Origin: Flavobacteriales bacterium | Lineage (GTDB): Bacteria; Bacteroidota; Bacteroidia; Flavobacteriales; PHOS-HE28 | Reading direction: 5' to 3' | Assembly (NCBI GenBank): GCA_008016945.1 | Contig: SSGN01000149.1 | Span: 1 to 13,786, forward strand | DNA: 13,786 nucleotides | Shown here: in pieces, positions 1 through 7,215 of the stretch | Layout: each line of letters starts with the position of its first letter | How positions within the stretch are numbered: position 1 is the stretch's first letter | The notes under the pieces: generated by a model | What the model was told of the DNA's origin: nothing | Databases searched by the model: none | What the model saw: only the letters and a program-made list of their open reading frames with translations | Program-made: the position numbers and the translations under genes

Positions 1-2
1 CC

Positions 3-2315
3 ACGATGGCACCTGGGGTGTACACGTACACGGTAACGGGCACGGCACCCTGCACCAACGCCACGGCCACGGTAACGATTACGGAGACCGGTTCGCCGGA
101 TGCGGGCAACGACGGCGCTGTGACGGTGTGCGAGAACGGAGCGTCCATCGCGTTGTTCGCACAGCTGGGCGGCACGCCGGAAGCTGGTGGCGCATGGAGC
201 GGCCCCAGCGCGGTGGTTGGCGGTAATTACGATCCGTCCACGATGGCGCCCGGAGTGTACACGTACACAGTGAGCGCGCTTGTCCCTTGTCAGAATGCCT
301 CATCCATGATCACGGTCAGTGAAGAGGTACAGGCCAATGCCGGCAGTGATGCAGTTCTTCAGCTCTGTTCTGGTGCTGATGTCCAGGATCTGTTCCAATC
401 GCTGGGAGCAGGTGCCGATGGTGGTGGGCTCTGGGTAGGGCCAGCGGGGGTGTTCGATGGATCTTTCGATCCAGGCAACGATGCCAGTGGTACATACACA
501 TACACCATTTCAGGTGCTGTGTGCCCATCGGTTTCTGCCGAAGTCGAGATCACCGTGGAGGATGGTCCTGATGCTGGTGGTGATGGTGCGGTGACTCTTT
601 GTTCCTCCAATGGTGTGATCGACCTGCTGACCGTTTTGTCCGGAACGCCGGATGCTACGGGTTCATGGACCAATGAGGTTGGTGATCCCGTGTCGGGAAC
701 GTTTGATCCATCGACTTCTTCAGGTGGAGGGTTCATCTATTCGGTGGTCTCATCCGGAAACTGTCCGACCGACCAGTCGATAGTGACGGTCACGGTGAAT
801 CTGGCACCCGTGGCGGGAGGAAGTGGCACGCTGGCCCTGTGTGGATCCGGCACACCGGTCTCTCTGTTCGAGGGCCTCTCTGGAACACTCGATACAGGTG
901 GTTCATGGACCGCACCGAACGGATCATCCCATTCCACGGTCGTGGACCCACTGGTGGACGTGTCCGGCACGTATACATACTTCGTTGCCGGGCTGGCACC
1001 ATGCGCGGATGCGACTTCAACGGTGACGGTCCTGATCGCTGCCGTGCCTGATGCGGGCGGTGATGCGAGTGCCGTGCTCTGTTCCTCCGCGAACAGCTTC
1101 GCGTTGACCGACATGCTCACCGGTGATCCGGAGACGGATGGGGTATGGCGAGGTCCCGATGGAATGGTCGTGCCTGCCACCTTCGATCCTTCGTCCGGTG
1201 TTCCTGGTGTCTATTCTTACACGGTGGAGGCCATGGCTCCTTGTACGGATGATGTGTCCTTGCTCACGATCGCCATCAGTGCGGCGTCCGATGCGGGGTC
1301 CGGTACGTCGGTCAGTATCTGTGAGAACAGTGATGCGCCGATCGATCTGTTCACACGGCTGGGTGGTACACCGGATAACGGTGGCACTTGGACCGATGCT
1401 GGGGGATCATCGTTCGATGGCGTATTCGTGCCCGGGGTTTCGATGGCAGGGCCGTTCACCTATACCGTTGATGCGCCGCCGCCTTGCCTGGCCGCCTATG
1501 CAACGGTGGTGGTCGATGTGATCCCCATTCCTGTGGCAGAGTTCAGCGTGGAAGGGGCGGGTGCATGCACCCCGGTCACGGTCACCCTCACGAACACGTT
1601 CCAAGGAGGCGTCTCTTGCGCCTGGGTGCTGTGGAACGGCGAACGCATCGACGATTGCGCACCAGTGACACGGACCATCACCGAGGGCGGGACGTATGGC
1701 GCCACGCTGATCGTGGATGCGGGGAACGGATGCGGCTCGGATACGCTTTCCGTACCGGACCTCTTCACCGTGTTCGATCAGCCAACGGCCGACTTCTATC
1801 AAGTCCCTGAAGTGATCAATACGCTGGCACCCGAGGTGCGTTTCAACAATACATCGGAGGATGCGGTGGGCTATGTGTGGGATATCGCAGGTCTCGCGAC
1901 CTCCAATGAAGCGGGCCCCGTTTATTCGTTCCCTGCAGGTGTGGGCGCTTCATATACCGTGTGCCTCACGGCGTTCGCGTCCGAACAATGTCTCGATTCC
2001 ATCTGCCGCGTGATCACGGTGGAAGACGGTCTGCTGGTGAACGTTCCCAACGCGTTCACCCCCGATGGGGCGCCGCCGAACGACATCTTCAAGCCTGTTG
2101 TCATCGGTGTGGACCGTGCGCACTATCGCTTCTATGTGTTCGATCGTTGGGGACAGGTCATTTACCAGACCGATGATCCGGATGCTGGCTGGAATGGACA
2201 GTTCGCCAATGGTACAGAAGCACCGATCGGGGTGTACGTATGGAAGCTCATGGCGAGGGACCGGTTCACCACTAACCGGATCGAACGGCTCGGCCATGTC
2301 ACCCTGGTACGTTGA
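3..2315 (+). CDS. Large secreted repeat adhesin with type B T9SS sorting domain (5' partial)
   Basis: The frame is open from the left edge. The ATG at position 6 is not the start: it sits in a repeat motif (STMAPGVYTYTV) that recurs inside the protein at 234-272, so the true N-terminus lies outside the window. Counting from that ATG (769 residues), a partial repeat (1-29) precedes six Ig-like repeats of about 80 residues (31-508). Two PKD-like or Ig-like segments follow (about 509-590 and 591-675), then a CHU_C/gliding-motility C-terminal domain (about 677-769) with NVPNAFTPDG, YVFDRWGQVIYQ and GVYVWKL. In Bacteroidota that domain is the type B signal for type IX secretion, so the protein is probably exported to the surface or medium, with an adhesin or matrix role by analogy to SprB-like proteins. 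No PorP/SprF-type partner is in the window. The family call is secure; the ligand and exact role are unknown. Confidence 0.9.
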   Translation, partial: TMAPGVYTYTVTGTAPCTNATATVTITETGSPDAGNDGAVTVCENGASIALFAQLGGTPEAGGAWSGPSAVVGGNYDPSTMAPGVYTYTVSALVPCQNASSMITVSEEVQANAGSDAVLQLCSGADVQDLFQSLGAGADGGGLWVGPAGVFDGSFDPGNDASGTYTYTISGAVCPSVSAEVEITVEDGPDAGGDGAVTLCSSNGVIDLLTVLSGTPDATGSWTNEVGDPVSGTFDPSTSSGGGFIYSVVSSGNCPTDQSIVTVTVNLAPVAGGSGTLALCGSGTPVSLFEGLSGTLDTGGSWTAPNGSSHSTVVDPLVDVSGTYTYFVAGLAPCADATSTVTVLIAAVPDAGGDASAVLCSSANSFALTDMLTGDPETDGVWRGPDGMVVPATFDPSSGVPGVYSYTVEAMAPCTDDVSLLTIAISAASDAGSGTSVSICENSDAPIDLFTRLGGTPDNGGTWTDAGGSSFDGVFVPGVSMAGPFTYTVDAPPPCLAAYATVVVDVIPIPVAEFSVEGAGACTPVTVTLTNTFQGGVSCAWVLWNGERIDDCAPVTRTITEGGTYGATLIVDAGNGCGSDTLSVPDLFTVFDQPTADFYQVPEVINTLAPEVRFNNTSEDAVGYVWDIAGLATSNEAGPVYSFPAGVGASYTVCLTAFASEQCLDSICRVITVEDGLLVNVPNAFTPDGAPPNDIFKPVVIGVDRAHYRFYVFDRWGQVIYQTDDPDAGWNGQFANGTEAPIGVYVWKLMARDRFTTNRIERLGHVTLVR
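96..1529 (+). repeat. Six tandem ~240-bp units encoding Ig-like repeats with paired Cys
   Basis: The protein repeats with a period of 78-80 residues, anchored on DAG/NAG/VAG at residues 32, 111, 189, 269, 349 and 429 (counted from the ATG at 6). The shared pattern is DAG-x5-7-LC, then LF..L.GTPD.GG.W, then FDP, then G.YTYTV....PC, then VTVTV. Each unit has exactly one Cys near its start and one near its end (42/95, 121/173, 199/253, 279/333, 359/413, 439/494). Nucleotide similarity is local: bases 1-35 and 238-272 are nearly the same, but most of the array has diverged. A seventh, partial unit lies at 3-95. Confidence 0.88.
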
Positions 2316-2340
2316 CCGGCGCACGGCCCGGTTATCTTTG
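2312..2340 (+). promoter_or_regulatory. Bacteroidota-type promoter for the GT2-dihydroorotase-DUF4296 operon
   Basis: TATCTTTG at 2333-2340 is an exact match to the -7 box TAnnTTTG. A TTG at 2312-2314, 18 bases upstream, fits the -33 element. This is the only promoter in the window where I see both elements. The -33 element overlaps the stop codon of the upstream adhesin gene. Transcription should begin near 2345, leaving a leader of roughly 27 bases before the GTG at 2372. Confidence 0.72.
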
Positions 2341-2359
2341 GCCTTCCTTTCGCTCGAAG

Positions 2360-2365
2360 AGGAGG
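2360..2365 (+). promoter_or_regulatory. Canonical Shine-Dalgarno deciding a GTG start
   Basis: AGGAGG at 2360-2365 ends six bases before the GTG at 2372. It is the only perfect Shine-Dalgarno I see in front of a gene here; Bacteroidota mostly lack them. Together with the promoter at 2333-2340 it rules out the ATG at 2312, which lies upstream of the -7 box. Confidence 0.7.
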
Positions 2366-2371
2366 CTGCCC

Positions 2372-3091
2372 GTGAAAGAACGTCTGGTCATCATACCCAC
2401 GTACAACGAGAAAGAGAACATCCGTGACATCATCACGCATGTGCTGGGCCTTGCTCCCGCGTTCGACGTCCTCGTGGTCGATGATGGATCACCGGACGGA
2501 ACGGCTGCCATCGTGAAGGAGATGATGCGGGACCATCCCGGACGCGTGCACATCCTGGAGCGCGCCGGCAAGCTTGGCCTCGGAACCGCCTACATCACCG
2601 GGTTCAAGTGGGCCATCGACCAGCGCTATGGTCACATCTTCGAGATGGATGCGGATTTCTCCCACGACCCCGACGACCTCGTTCGCCTCTACGACGCGTG
2701 TGATCGTGGTGGTGCGGACATGAGCGTGGGATCGCGGTACGTGAAAGGTGGCCGAGTGAAGGACTGGTCATGGGATCGCATCCTATTGAGCTTCACCGCT
2801 TCGATCTATGTGCGTGCCGTGCTTTGGCTTGGTGTGCGCGACACCACGGCGGGCTTCGTGTGCTACCGCAGACACGTGCTCGAAGCGCTGCCCTTGGACC
2901 AAGTGAGGTTCGTGGGCTATGCCTTCCAGATCGAGATGAAGTACCGTGTCCGATTAGCCGGGTTCCGCATCGTTGAGGTGCCCATCACCTTCGTGGACCG
3001 GTTGAAGGGCGTGAGCAAGATGAATACGAGCATCTTCAAGGAAGCCTTCCTCGGGGTGCTACAAATGAGGGTTCGGATCCCACGATCATGA
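2372..3091 (+). CDS. Polyprenol/dolichol monophosphate mannose synthase-like GT2
   Basis: This 239-residue glycosyltransferase family 2 protein most resembles DPM1-type enzymes, which transfer mannose (or another sugar) from a nucleotide sugar to a polyprenyl phosphate at the cytoplasmic membrane face. The visible motifs are PTYNEKENI (9-17), VVDDGSPDG (35-43), EMDADFSHDP (91-100) with the metal-binding DxD, VGSRYVKGG (119-127) and the late GYAFQIEMKYR (182-192), followed by EVPITFVDR. There is no C-terminal transmembrane pair, so it matches the soluble short form. The GTG start follows a perfect Shine-Dalgarno and gives the usual family length. It opens a three-gene operon and overlaps the next gene by ATGA. 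The sugar and acceptor cannot be read from the sequence. Confidence 0.88.
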   Translation: MKERLVIIPTYNEKENIRDIITHVLGLAPAFDVLVVDDGSPDGTAAIVKEMMRDHPGRVHILERAGKLGLGTAYITGFKWAIDQRYGHIFEMDADFSHDPDDLVRLYDACDRGGADMSVGSRYVKGGRVKDWSWDRILLSFTASIYVRAVLWLGVRDTTAGFVCYRRHVLEALPLDQVRFVGYAFQIEMKYRVRLAGFRIVEVPITFVDRLKGVSKMNTSIFKEAFLGVLQMRVRIPRS

Positions 3092-4425
3092 GCGATGTCC
3101 TGATCCGCGATGCAGTGGTGGCCAACGAGGGCAGGCTGTTCCAAGCGGATGTGCTCGTTCGATCCGGCATCATCGAGCGGGTGGCGGAAGAAGGCATGGG
3201 TGCCCCAAGAGCGGTGCAGGAGTATGATGCGAAGGGCATGCTCTTGATGCCCGGAGTGATCGATGACCAAGTGCATTTCCGGGAACCGGGTCTGACGCAC
3301 AAGGACGATATCGCGCACGCATCAGCGGCAGCCGCAGCAGGTGGGGTGACCAGCTTCATGGAGATGCCCAACACGGTGCCGCAGACCCTGACGCAAGCAC
3401 TGCTTGAGGAAAAGTTCGCGCTGGGGGCGGAGCACGCGCTGGTGAACCATTCGTTCTACATGGGGGTCAGCAACGATAATCTCGATGAGGCATTGCGTAC
3501 CGATCCTTCCACCGTATGCGGGTTGAAGGCGTTCCTGGGGTCCAGCACCGGGAACATGCTCGTGGATGATCCGGCCACCCTGGACCGCCTGTTCCGTAAG
3601 GCGCACATGCTGCTCGCGGTCCACGCCGAGGATGAAGCCATCATCCGAGCCAACATGAAGGCCGCGGTGCAGCACTGGGGCGTCGCCGTTCCGATGGATC
3701 AGCACCCGATCATCCGCAGTGCCGAAGCTTGTTATCGAAGCAGCAGCAATGCGGTGGCCCTGGCCCGTGAGCACGGCACCCGGCTGCATGTCCTGCACAT
3801 CAGCTCGGCAATGGAAACGGGGCTCTTCGATCCCGGTCCCGTCCAAGGAAAGCGGATCACCGCCGAGGCCTGCGTGCACCACCTTTGGTTCAGCGATGCC
3901 GACTATGCCGGGAAGGGTCCCCTGCTGAAGTGGAATCCTGCGGTGAAGACCGCCGAGGACCGCGCCGCGATCCGTAGGGCCGTGGCCGAGGACCGCATCG
4001 ATGTGGTGGCCACCGACCACGCACCCCATACGCTGGAGGAAAAGGCCATGCCCTATGCCCAGTGCCCCTCCGGTGGTCCGTTGGTCCAACATGCTTTGGT
4101 GGCGATGCTCGAACTGGAGCGCCAGGGCGTGTTCACGCTTGAACAGGTGGTCCGGAAAATGTGCCATGCACCTGCGGAGCTGTTCAACATCGATCGGCGT
4201 GGGTACATCCGCGAAGGATACCATGCGGACCTCGTTCTCGTGGATCGGAGCGCTGCATGGACAGTGGACCGGGATGGTCTTCTCTACAAATGCGGCTGGT
4301 CACCGTTCGAGGGGCAGCGCTTCACCTCCAAGGTGGTGCGTACATGGGTGAATGGCCGCACGGTCTACGCCGATGGTGTGGTGGATCGCACGGTGCGCGG
4401 CGAACGGCTCCGCTTCAACCGATGA
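3088..4425 (+). CDS. pyrC: Dihydroorotase-family amidohydrolase
   Basis: This 445-residue cyclic amidohydrolase resembles class I dihydroorotases, which interconvert carbamoyl-aspartate and dihydroorotate in pyrimidine synthesis. The visible motifs are PGVIDDQVHFREPGLTHK (55-72), MEMPNT (91-96), GLKAFLGSSTGNM (145-157) with K147 in the place of the carboxylated Lys of CAD-type enzymes, LAVHAEDE (176-183), HVLHISS (234-240) and TDHAPHT (309-315). The first His of the metal-binding HxH pair is Gln (Q61-V-H63). My recollection is that a Bacteroidota/gammaproteobacterial subfamily shares this, so catalytic activity should not be taken for granted. It overlaps the GT2 gene (ATGA at 3088) and the lipoprotein gene (ATGA at 4422), has no Shine-Dalgarno, and is probably translationally coupled. 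The family call is firm; the symbol is less so. Confidence 0.85.
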   Translation: MSDVLIRDAVVANEGRLFQADVLVRSGIIERVAEEGMGAPRAVQEYDAKGMLLMPGVIDDQVHFREPGLTHKDDIAHASAAAAAGGVTSFMEMPNTVPQTLTQALLEEKFALGAEHALVNHSFYMGVSNDNLDEALRTDPSTVCGLKAFLGSSTGNMLVDDPATLDRLFRKAHMLLAVHAEDEAIIRANMKAAVQHWGVAVPMDQHPIIRSAEACYRSSSNAVALAREHGTRLHVLHISSAMETGLFDPGPVQGKRITAEACVHHLWFSDADYAGKGPLLKWNPAVKTAEDRAAIRRAVAEDRIDVVATDHAPHTLEEKAMPYAQCPSGGPLVQHALVAMLELERQGVFTLEQVVRKMCHAPAELFNIDRRGYIREGYHADLVLVDRSAAWTVDRDGLLYKCGWSPFEGQRFTSKVVRTWVNGRTVYADGVVDRTVRGERLRFNR

Positions 4426-4757
4426 AGCGCGTGTTGTTCATCGGCCTGTGCCTGATGGCATGTTCAACACCGGAAGGATCGGTTCCGCCCGATGTGTTGC
4501 CACGTGATCGATTCAGAACGGTGTTGCGCGAGGCCCACATGATCGAAGCGCGCATGAACCACGAGGTGGTGGTGGCGCACGCCAGGTCCGTTCCGGCCGA
4601 GAAGTACTACACCGAGATGTTCGAGGCTGAGGGCACCACCAAGGAGGAGTTCCAACGTTCCTTCGCGTATTATTCAGGACGGCCTACGGAGATGAAAGCC
4701 CTGTACGAGGAGATCCTCAACGAGCTGAGCCTGCGCAAGGACGAAGTCCCTCACTGA
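4422..4757 (+). CDS. DUF4296 lipoprotein
   Basis: This small protein has 111 residues. The N-terminus MKRVLFIGLCLMAC is a lipoprotein signal with lipobox LMAC and lipidation expected at C14, so the mature protein should be anchored in the envelope. The rest is helical and charged. The core EEFQRSFAYYSGRP (75-88) and the following ALYEEILNEL match my recollection of DUF4296, which sits beside dihydroorotase genes in many Bacteroidota. The ATG at 4422 overlaps the dihydroorotase stop (ATGA). The frame is open further upstream within the dihydroorotase gene, but the lipoprotein signal fixes the start. Its stop overlaps the stop of the opposing epimerase gene. The function is unknown; the operon suggests an envelope role rather than pyrimidine synthesis. 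Confidence 0.82.
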   Translation: MKRVLFIGLCLMACSTPEGSVPPDVLPRDRFRTVLREAHMIEARMNHEVVVAHARSVPAEKYYTEMFEAEGTTKEEFQRSFAYYSGRPTEMKALYEEILNELSLRKDEVPH

Positions 4758-5764
4758 GCGCCCCGGCCATTCAGGAACGCACACACGTTCTCCACAGCCT
4801 CCTGCGCGGTATGGAAGCGGTGGCCCACCAAAGCGCGCACTTTGCCCGCATCGTATTCGCGTTGGTTCAAAGCGGTGTTCGCCGTGGCACGGGTGATGAA
4901 CGGCCGTGCACCGGTGATCGCGGAACGCACGACTTCCATGCGCCAGGCAAGGTTCAGCATCCAGGGCCGTAAGCGTCGGCTGGGAGGCTTGTGGCCGAAG
5001 GCTTGCCCGCCCAGGGTGAAAAGTCGTTGATACGACAGGTTCTCGCCAACGAGCAGGTAGCGCTCCCCGGTGCCTCCATGGTCCATCAGCGCCAACATGC
5101 AATGGGCCACGTCACGAGCATCCACCACCGCATTGGAGCCGGGTGGATAGAAGCTCGTGCCCTTGCGCAAGCGCTCCAGCAAGGTGTTGGAGCTGCGTCC
5201 CGCCAGTCCTGGTCCGAGGATCACACATGGATTCACCAGCACCGCATCCAGGCCTTCGGCGATGCCCCGGTACACCTCCAACTCCGCGGCATGCTTGGTG
5301 CGCGAATACACCGAGGTGTGCGCGTCGGCGTTCCATGGCGAACGTTCCGTGCGTGCCACCCCAGGAGCCTCTTCGCCGATGGCGGCCGTGCTGCTCACGT
5401 GGCAGAGCCGCTGCACGCCATGGTCCAACGCGGCGTTCACCACGTTGGCGGTGCCCACCACATTGACCTGCTGCATAGCCCGCACATCACCTGGAGCGAA
5501 GGACACCACCGCGGCCGTATGATACACCTGTCGTACACCACGCATCGCCTCGTTCAACGCGTCCGTGTCCAGGATGTCCCCTTCGGCCCACTCCACCAAG
5601 GAGAGCAGCTGGTCGGCCCGGCGGCCCTGGTAGTGGCGGAAGATCCGCTCGACGATCGAACGGTCGCTGCCTTGGCGTACCAAGGCCCGGACCGCCCCAC
5701 GTTCGGCACAGGCCAATAACACATGTGAACCAACGATGCCCGTAGCCCCGGTGACCAATTGCAT
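4751..5764 (-). CDS. NAD(P)-dependent epimerase/reductase (extended SDR)
   Basis: This is a 337-residue extended short-chain dehydrogenase/reductase. The nucleotide-binding TGATGIVG lies at 5-12, GDI at 62-64, HTAA near 82-85, VSST at 123-126 and the catalytic pair YSRTK at 153-157 (Tyr153, Lys157). The C-terminal half is the variable substrate lid. The closest types by motif are dihydroflavonol-reductase/3-beta-HSD-like proteins, so the substrate is not predictable. The frame is open 76 codons further upstream, but the Rossmann motif begins at residue 3 of the ATG at 5764, and a -7-like box ends four bases before it, so this start is preferred. It converges on the DUF4296 gene with a 7-base overlap and diverges from tyrS. 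Confidence 0.85.
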   Translation of the reverse strand: MQLVTGATGIVGSHVLLACAERGAVRALVRQGSDRSIVERIFRHYQGRRADQLLSLVEWAEGDILDTDALNEAMRGVRQVYHTAAVVSFAPGDVRAMQQVNVVGTANVVNAALDHGVQRLCHVSSTAAIGEEAPGVARTERSPWNADAHTSVYSRTKHAAELEVYRGIAEGLDAVLVNPCVILGPGLAGRSSNTLLERLRKGTSFYPPGSNAVVDARDVAHCMLALMDHGGTGERYLLVGENLSYQRLFTLGGQAFGHKPPSRRLRPWMLNLAWRMEVVRSAITGARPFITRATANTALNQREYDAGKVRALVGHRFHTAQEAVENVCAFLNGRGAQ

Positions 5765-5768
5765 GCGG

Positions 5769-5776
5769 CCAAGGTA
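5769..5776 (-). promoter_or_regulatory. -7-like box abutting the epimerase start
   Basis: Read on the minus strand, TACCTTGG differs from TAnnTTTG at one fixed position. It is followed by CCGC and then the ATG at 5764. If it is active, the transcript starts at or within a few bases of the ATG and is leaderless. I see no clear -33 TTG. Confidence 0.45.
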
Positions 5777-5899
5777 CAGAGCCGCTGTTCCGGTCGACCA
5801 TGGGCGCCACATGGATCGATGGCCCATTGGGCACACCCCTGCACCCGGTTGCGACGCGACCTTCGAGAGACCGTGGCCAGCCGCTGGGTCTGTTGCGGC

Positions 5900-5907
5900 T
5901 ATCTTTG
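5900..5907 (+). promoter_or_regulatory. Promoter -7 box for tyrS
   Basis: TATCTTTG is an exact TAnnTTTG match, 29 bases before the tyrS ATG at 5937. This predicts a leader of about 25 bases. No Shine-Dalgarno or T-box-like structure fits in so short a leader. I see no well-spaced -33 TTG. Confidence 0.65.
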
Positions 5908-5936
5908 GCGATTCCCTGAAATGCCACTGTGCGCTG

Positions 5937-7214
5937 ATGACACGCGACTTCCTGAACGAATTGAAATGGCGTGGGATGCTGAACGACAGCACCCCAGGCG
6001 TGGATGAACATTTGAAGAATGGACCTGCCAGTGGTTACATCGGTTTCGACCCCACCGCCGACTCCCTGCACGTGGGGCACTTGGTACAGGTGATGACCCT
6101 GACCCACTTCCAACGTTGCGGCCACAAACCCATCGCATTGGTGGGTGGCGCCACGGGCATGGTCGGCGACCCCAGCGGCAAGCGTACGGAGCGCAACCTG
6201 CTCGACGAGGAGGCCCTGCGGCACAATCAGGAATGCGTGAAGAAACAGTTGGAACGCTTCCTCGATTTCAGTGGAACGGTGAACCCCGCCCGTATGGTGA
6301 ACAACTACGATTGGTTCAAGGACATGGGCTTCCTTCGCTTCATTCGCGAGGTGGGCAAGCACATCACCGTGAACTACATGATGGCGAAGGACAGCGTGAA
6401 GAGCCGTCTGGAGAGCGGCCTTTCCTTCACCGAATTCAGCTATCAACTCGTACAGGGCTACGACTTCCATTGGCTCAATAAGCACGAAGGGTGTACCGTA
6501 CAGATGGGCGGCAGCGACCAATGGGGCAACATCACCACCGGTACGGAGTTGATCCGGCGCATGGGCGGTGGCGAGGCCTACGCCATCACCACGCAGCTCC
6601 TCACCAAGGCTGATGGCACCAAGGTCGGCAAGAGCGAAGGTGGCAATGTGGGGTTGGATCCGGCGCGCACTTCACCGTACAAATTCTACCAGTTCTGGCT
6701 GAACAACAGCGATGCCGATGCGGCCAAGGCGGCCTTGATCTTCACCACCTGGGAGCAGGCTTTCGCCCAGGACCTCATCGCCCAACATGCGAAAGCGCCG
6801 CACGAACGCCGACTGCAGAAGGAGCTGGCCGCTTTCATCACCACCTTGGTGCATGGCGAGAGCGAGCTGGAGGGGGCGATCGCTGCGAGCGATATCTTGT
6901 TCGGTGGTTCCACCGATGGCCTGTCCACGCTCACCGAACAGCAGTGGCTGGATGTGTTCGAAGGCGTGCCACAGTCCGAAGTGGCCAGGAGTGCCGTGGA
7001 AGGCGGTGTTCCCATCATCGACCTCCTTACCGAGCATACGGGATTCCTGGCCAGCAAAGGCGAGGCCAAACGTGCGTTGAAGGAAGGCAGCATCAGTGTG
7101 AACAAGAGGAAGGTGGACGATGCACGTGTCGTCGACACTGCCGATCTGATCAATGGAAGGTTCATCCTGCTGCAGCGCGGCAAGAAGAACTATTTCCTGG
7201 TGAAGGTGGGGTGA
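5937..7214 (+). CDS. tyrS: Tyrosyl-tRNA synthetase
   Basis: This 425-residue class I aminoacyl-tRNA synthetase charges tRNA-Tyr with tyrosine. It shows [12 protein letters not shown] (37-48) with the HIGH motif as [19 protein letters not shown] (67-81), [11 protein letters not shown] (189-199), which binds tyrosine, and KVGKS (229-233) as the KMSKS loop. A C-terminal S4 RNA-binding domain (about 355-420) includes [18 protein letters not shown]. The length is normal for the bacterial TyrS form. The frame is open to 5736, but that extension runs through the promoter at 5900 and into the divergent epimerase gene; the ATG at 5937 gives the conserved N-terminus. It converges with the next gene with a single base between the stop codons. 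Confidence 0.97.
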   Translation: MTRDFLNELKWRGMLNDSTPGVDEHLKNGPASGYIGFDPTADSLHVGHLVQVMTLTHFQRCGHKPIALVGGATGMVGDPSGKRTERNLLDEEALRHNQECVKKQLERFLDFSGTVNPARMVNNYDWFKDMGFLRFIREVGKHITVNYMMAKDSVKSRLESGLSFTEFSYQLVQGYDFHWLNKHEGCTVQMGGSDQWGNITTGTELIRRMGGGEAYAITTQLLTKADGTKVGKSEGGNVGLDPARTSPYKFYQFWLNNSDADAAKAALIFTTWEQAFAQDLIAQHAKAPHERRLQKELAAFITTLVHGESELEGAIAASDILFGGSTDGLSTLTEQQWLDVFEGVPQSEVARSAVEGGVPIIDLLTEHTGFLASKGEAKRALKEGSISVNKRKVDDARVVDTADLINGRFILLQRGKKNYFLVKVG

Positions 7215-7215
7215 C

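Noticed and set aside
6..8. ATG at 6 as the start of the adhesin gene
   Set aside because: It lies within a repeat motif that recurs downstream, there is no signal peptide after it, and the frame is open to the window edge, so the gene is 5' truncated.
96..1529. CRISPR or DNA-level tandem repeat array
   Set aside because: The periodicity is in the protein (about 80 residues) with diverged DNA; there are no short direct repeats with unique spacers.
3322..4224. 300-codon minus-strand open frame inside the dihydroorotase gene
   Set aside because: It is a mirror of a GC-rich coding gene; the protein shows low-complexity His/Arg/Gly composition and no recognisable motif.
4991..5719. 242-codon plus-strand open frame opposite the epimerase gene
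   Set aside because: The epimerase shows intact SDR motifs on the other strand; this frame has none and is His/Arg/Gln-rich.
5487..6521. 344-codon minus-strand open frame spanning the tyrS 5' region
   Set aside because: It covers the epimerase promoter and part of tyrS, both well supported, and shows no motif.
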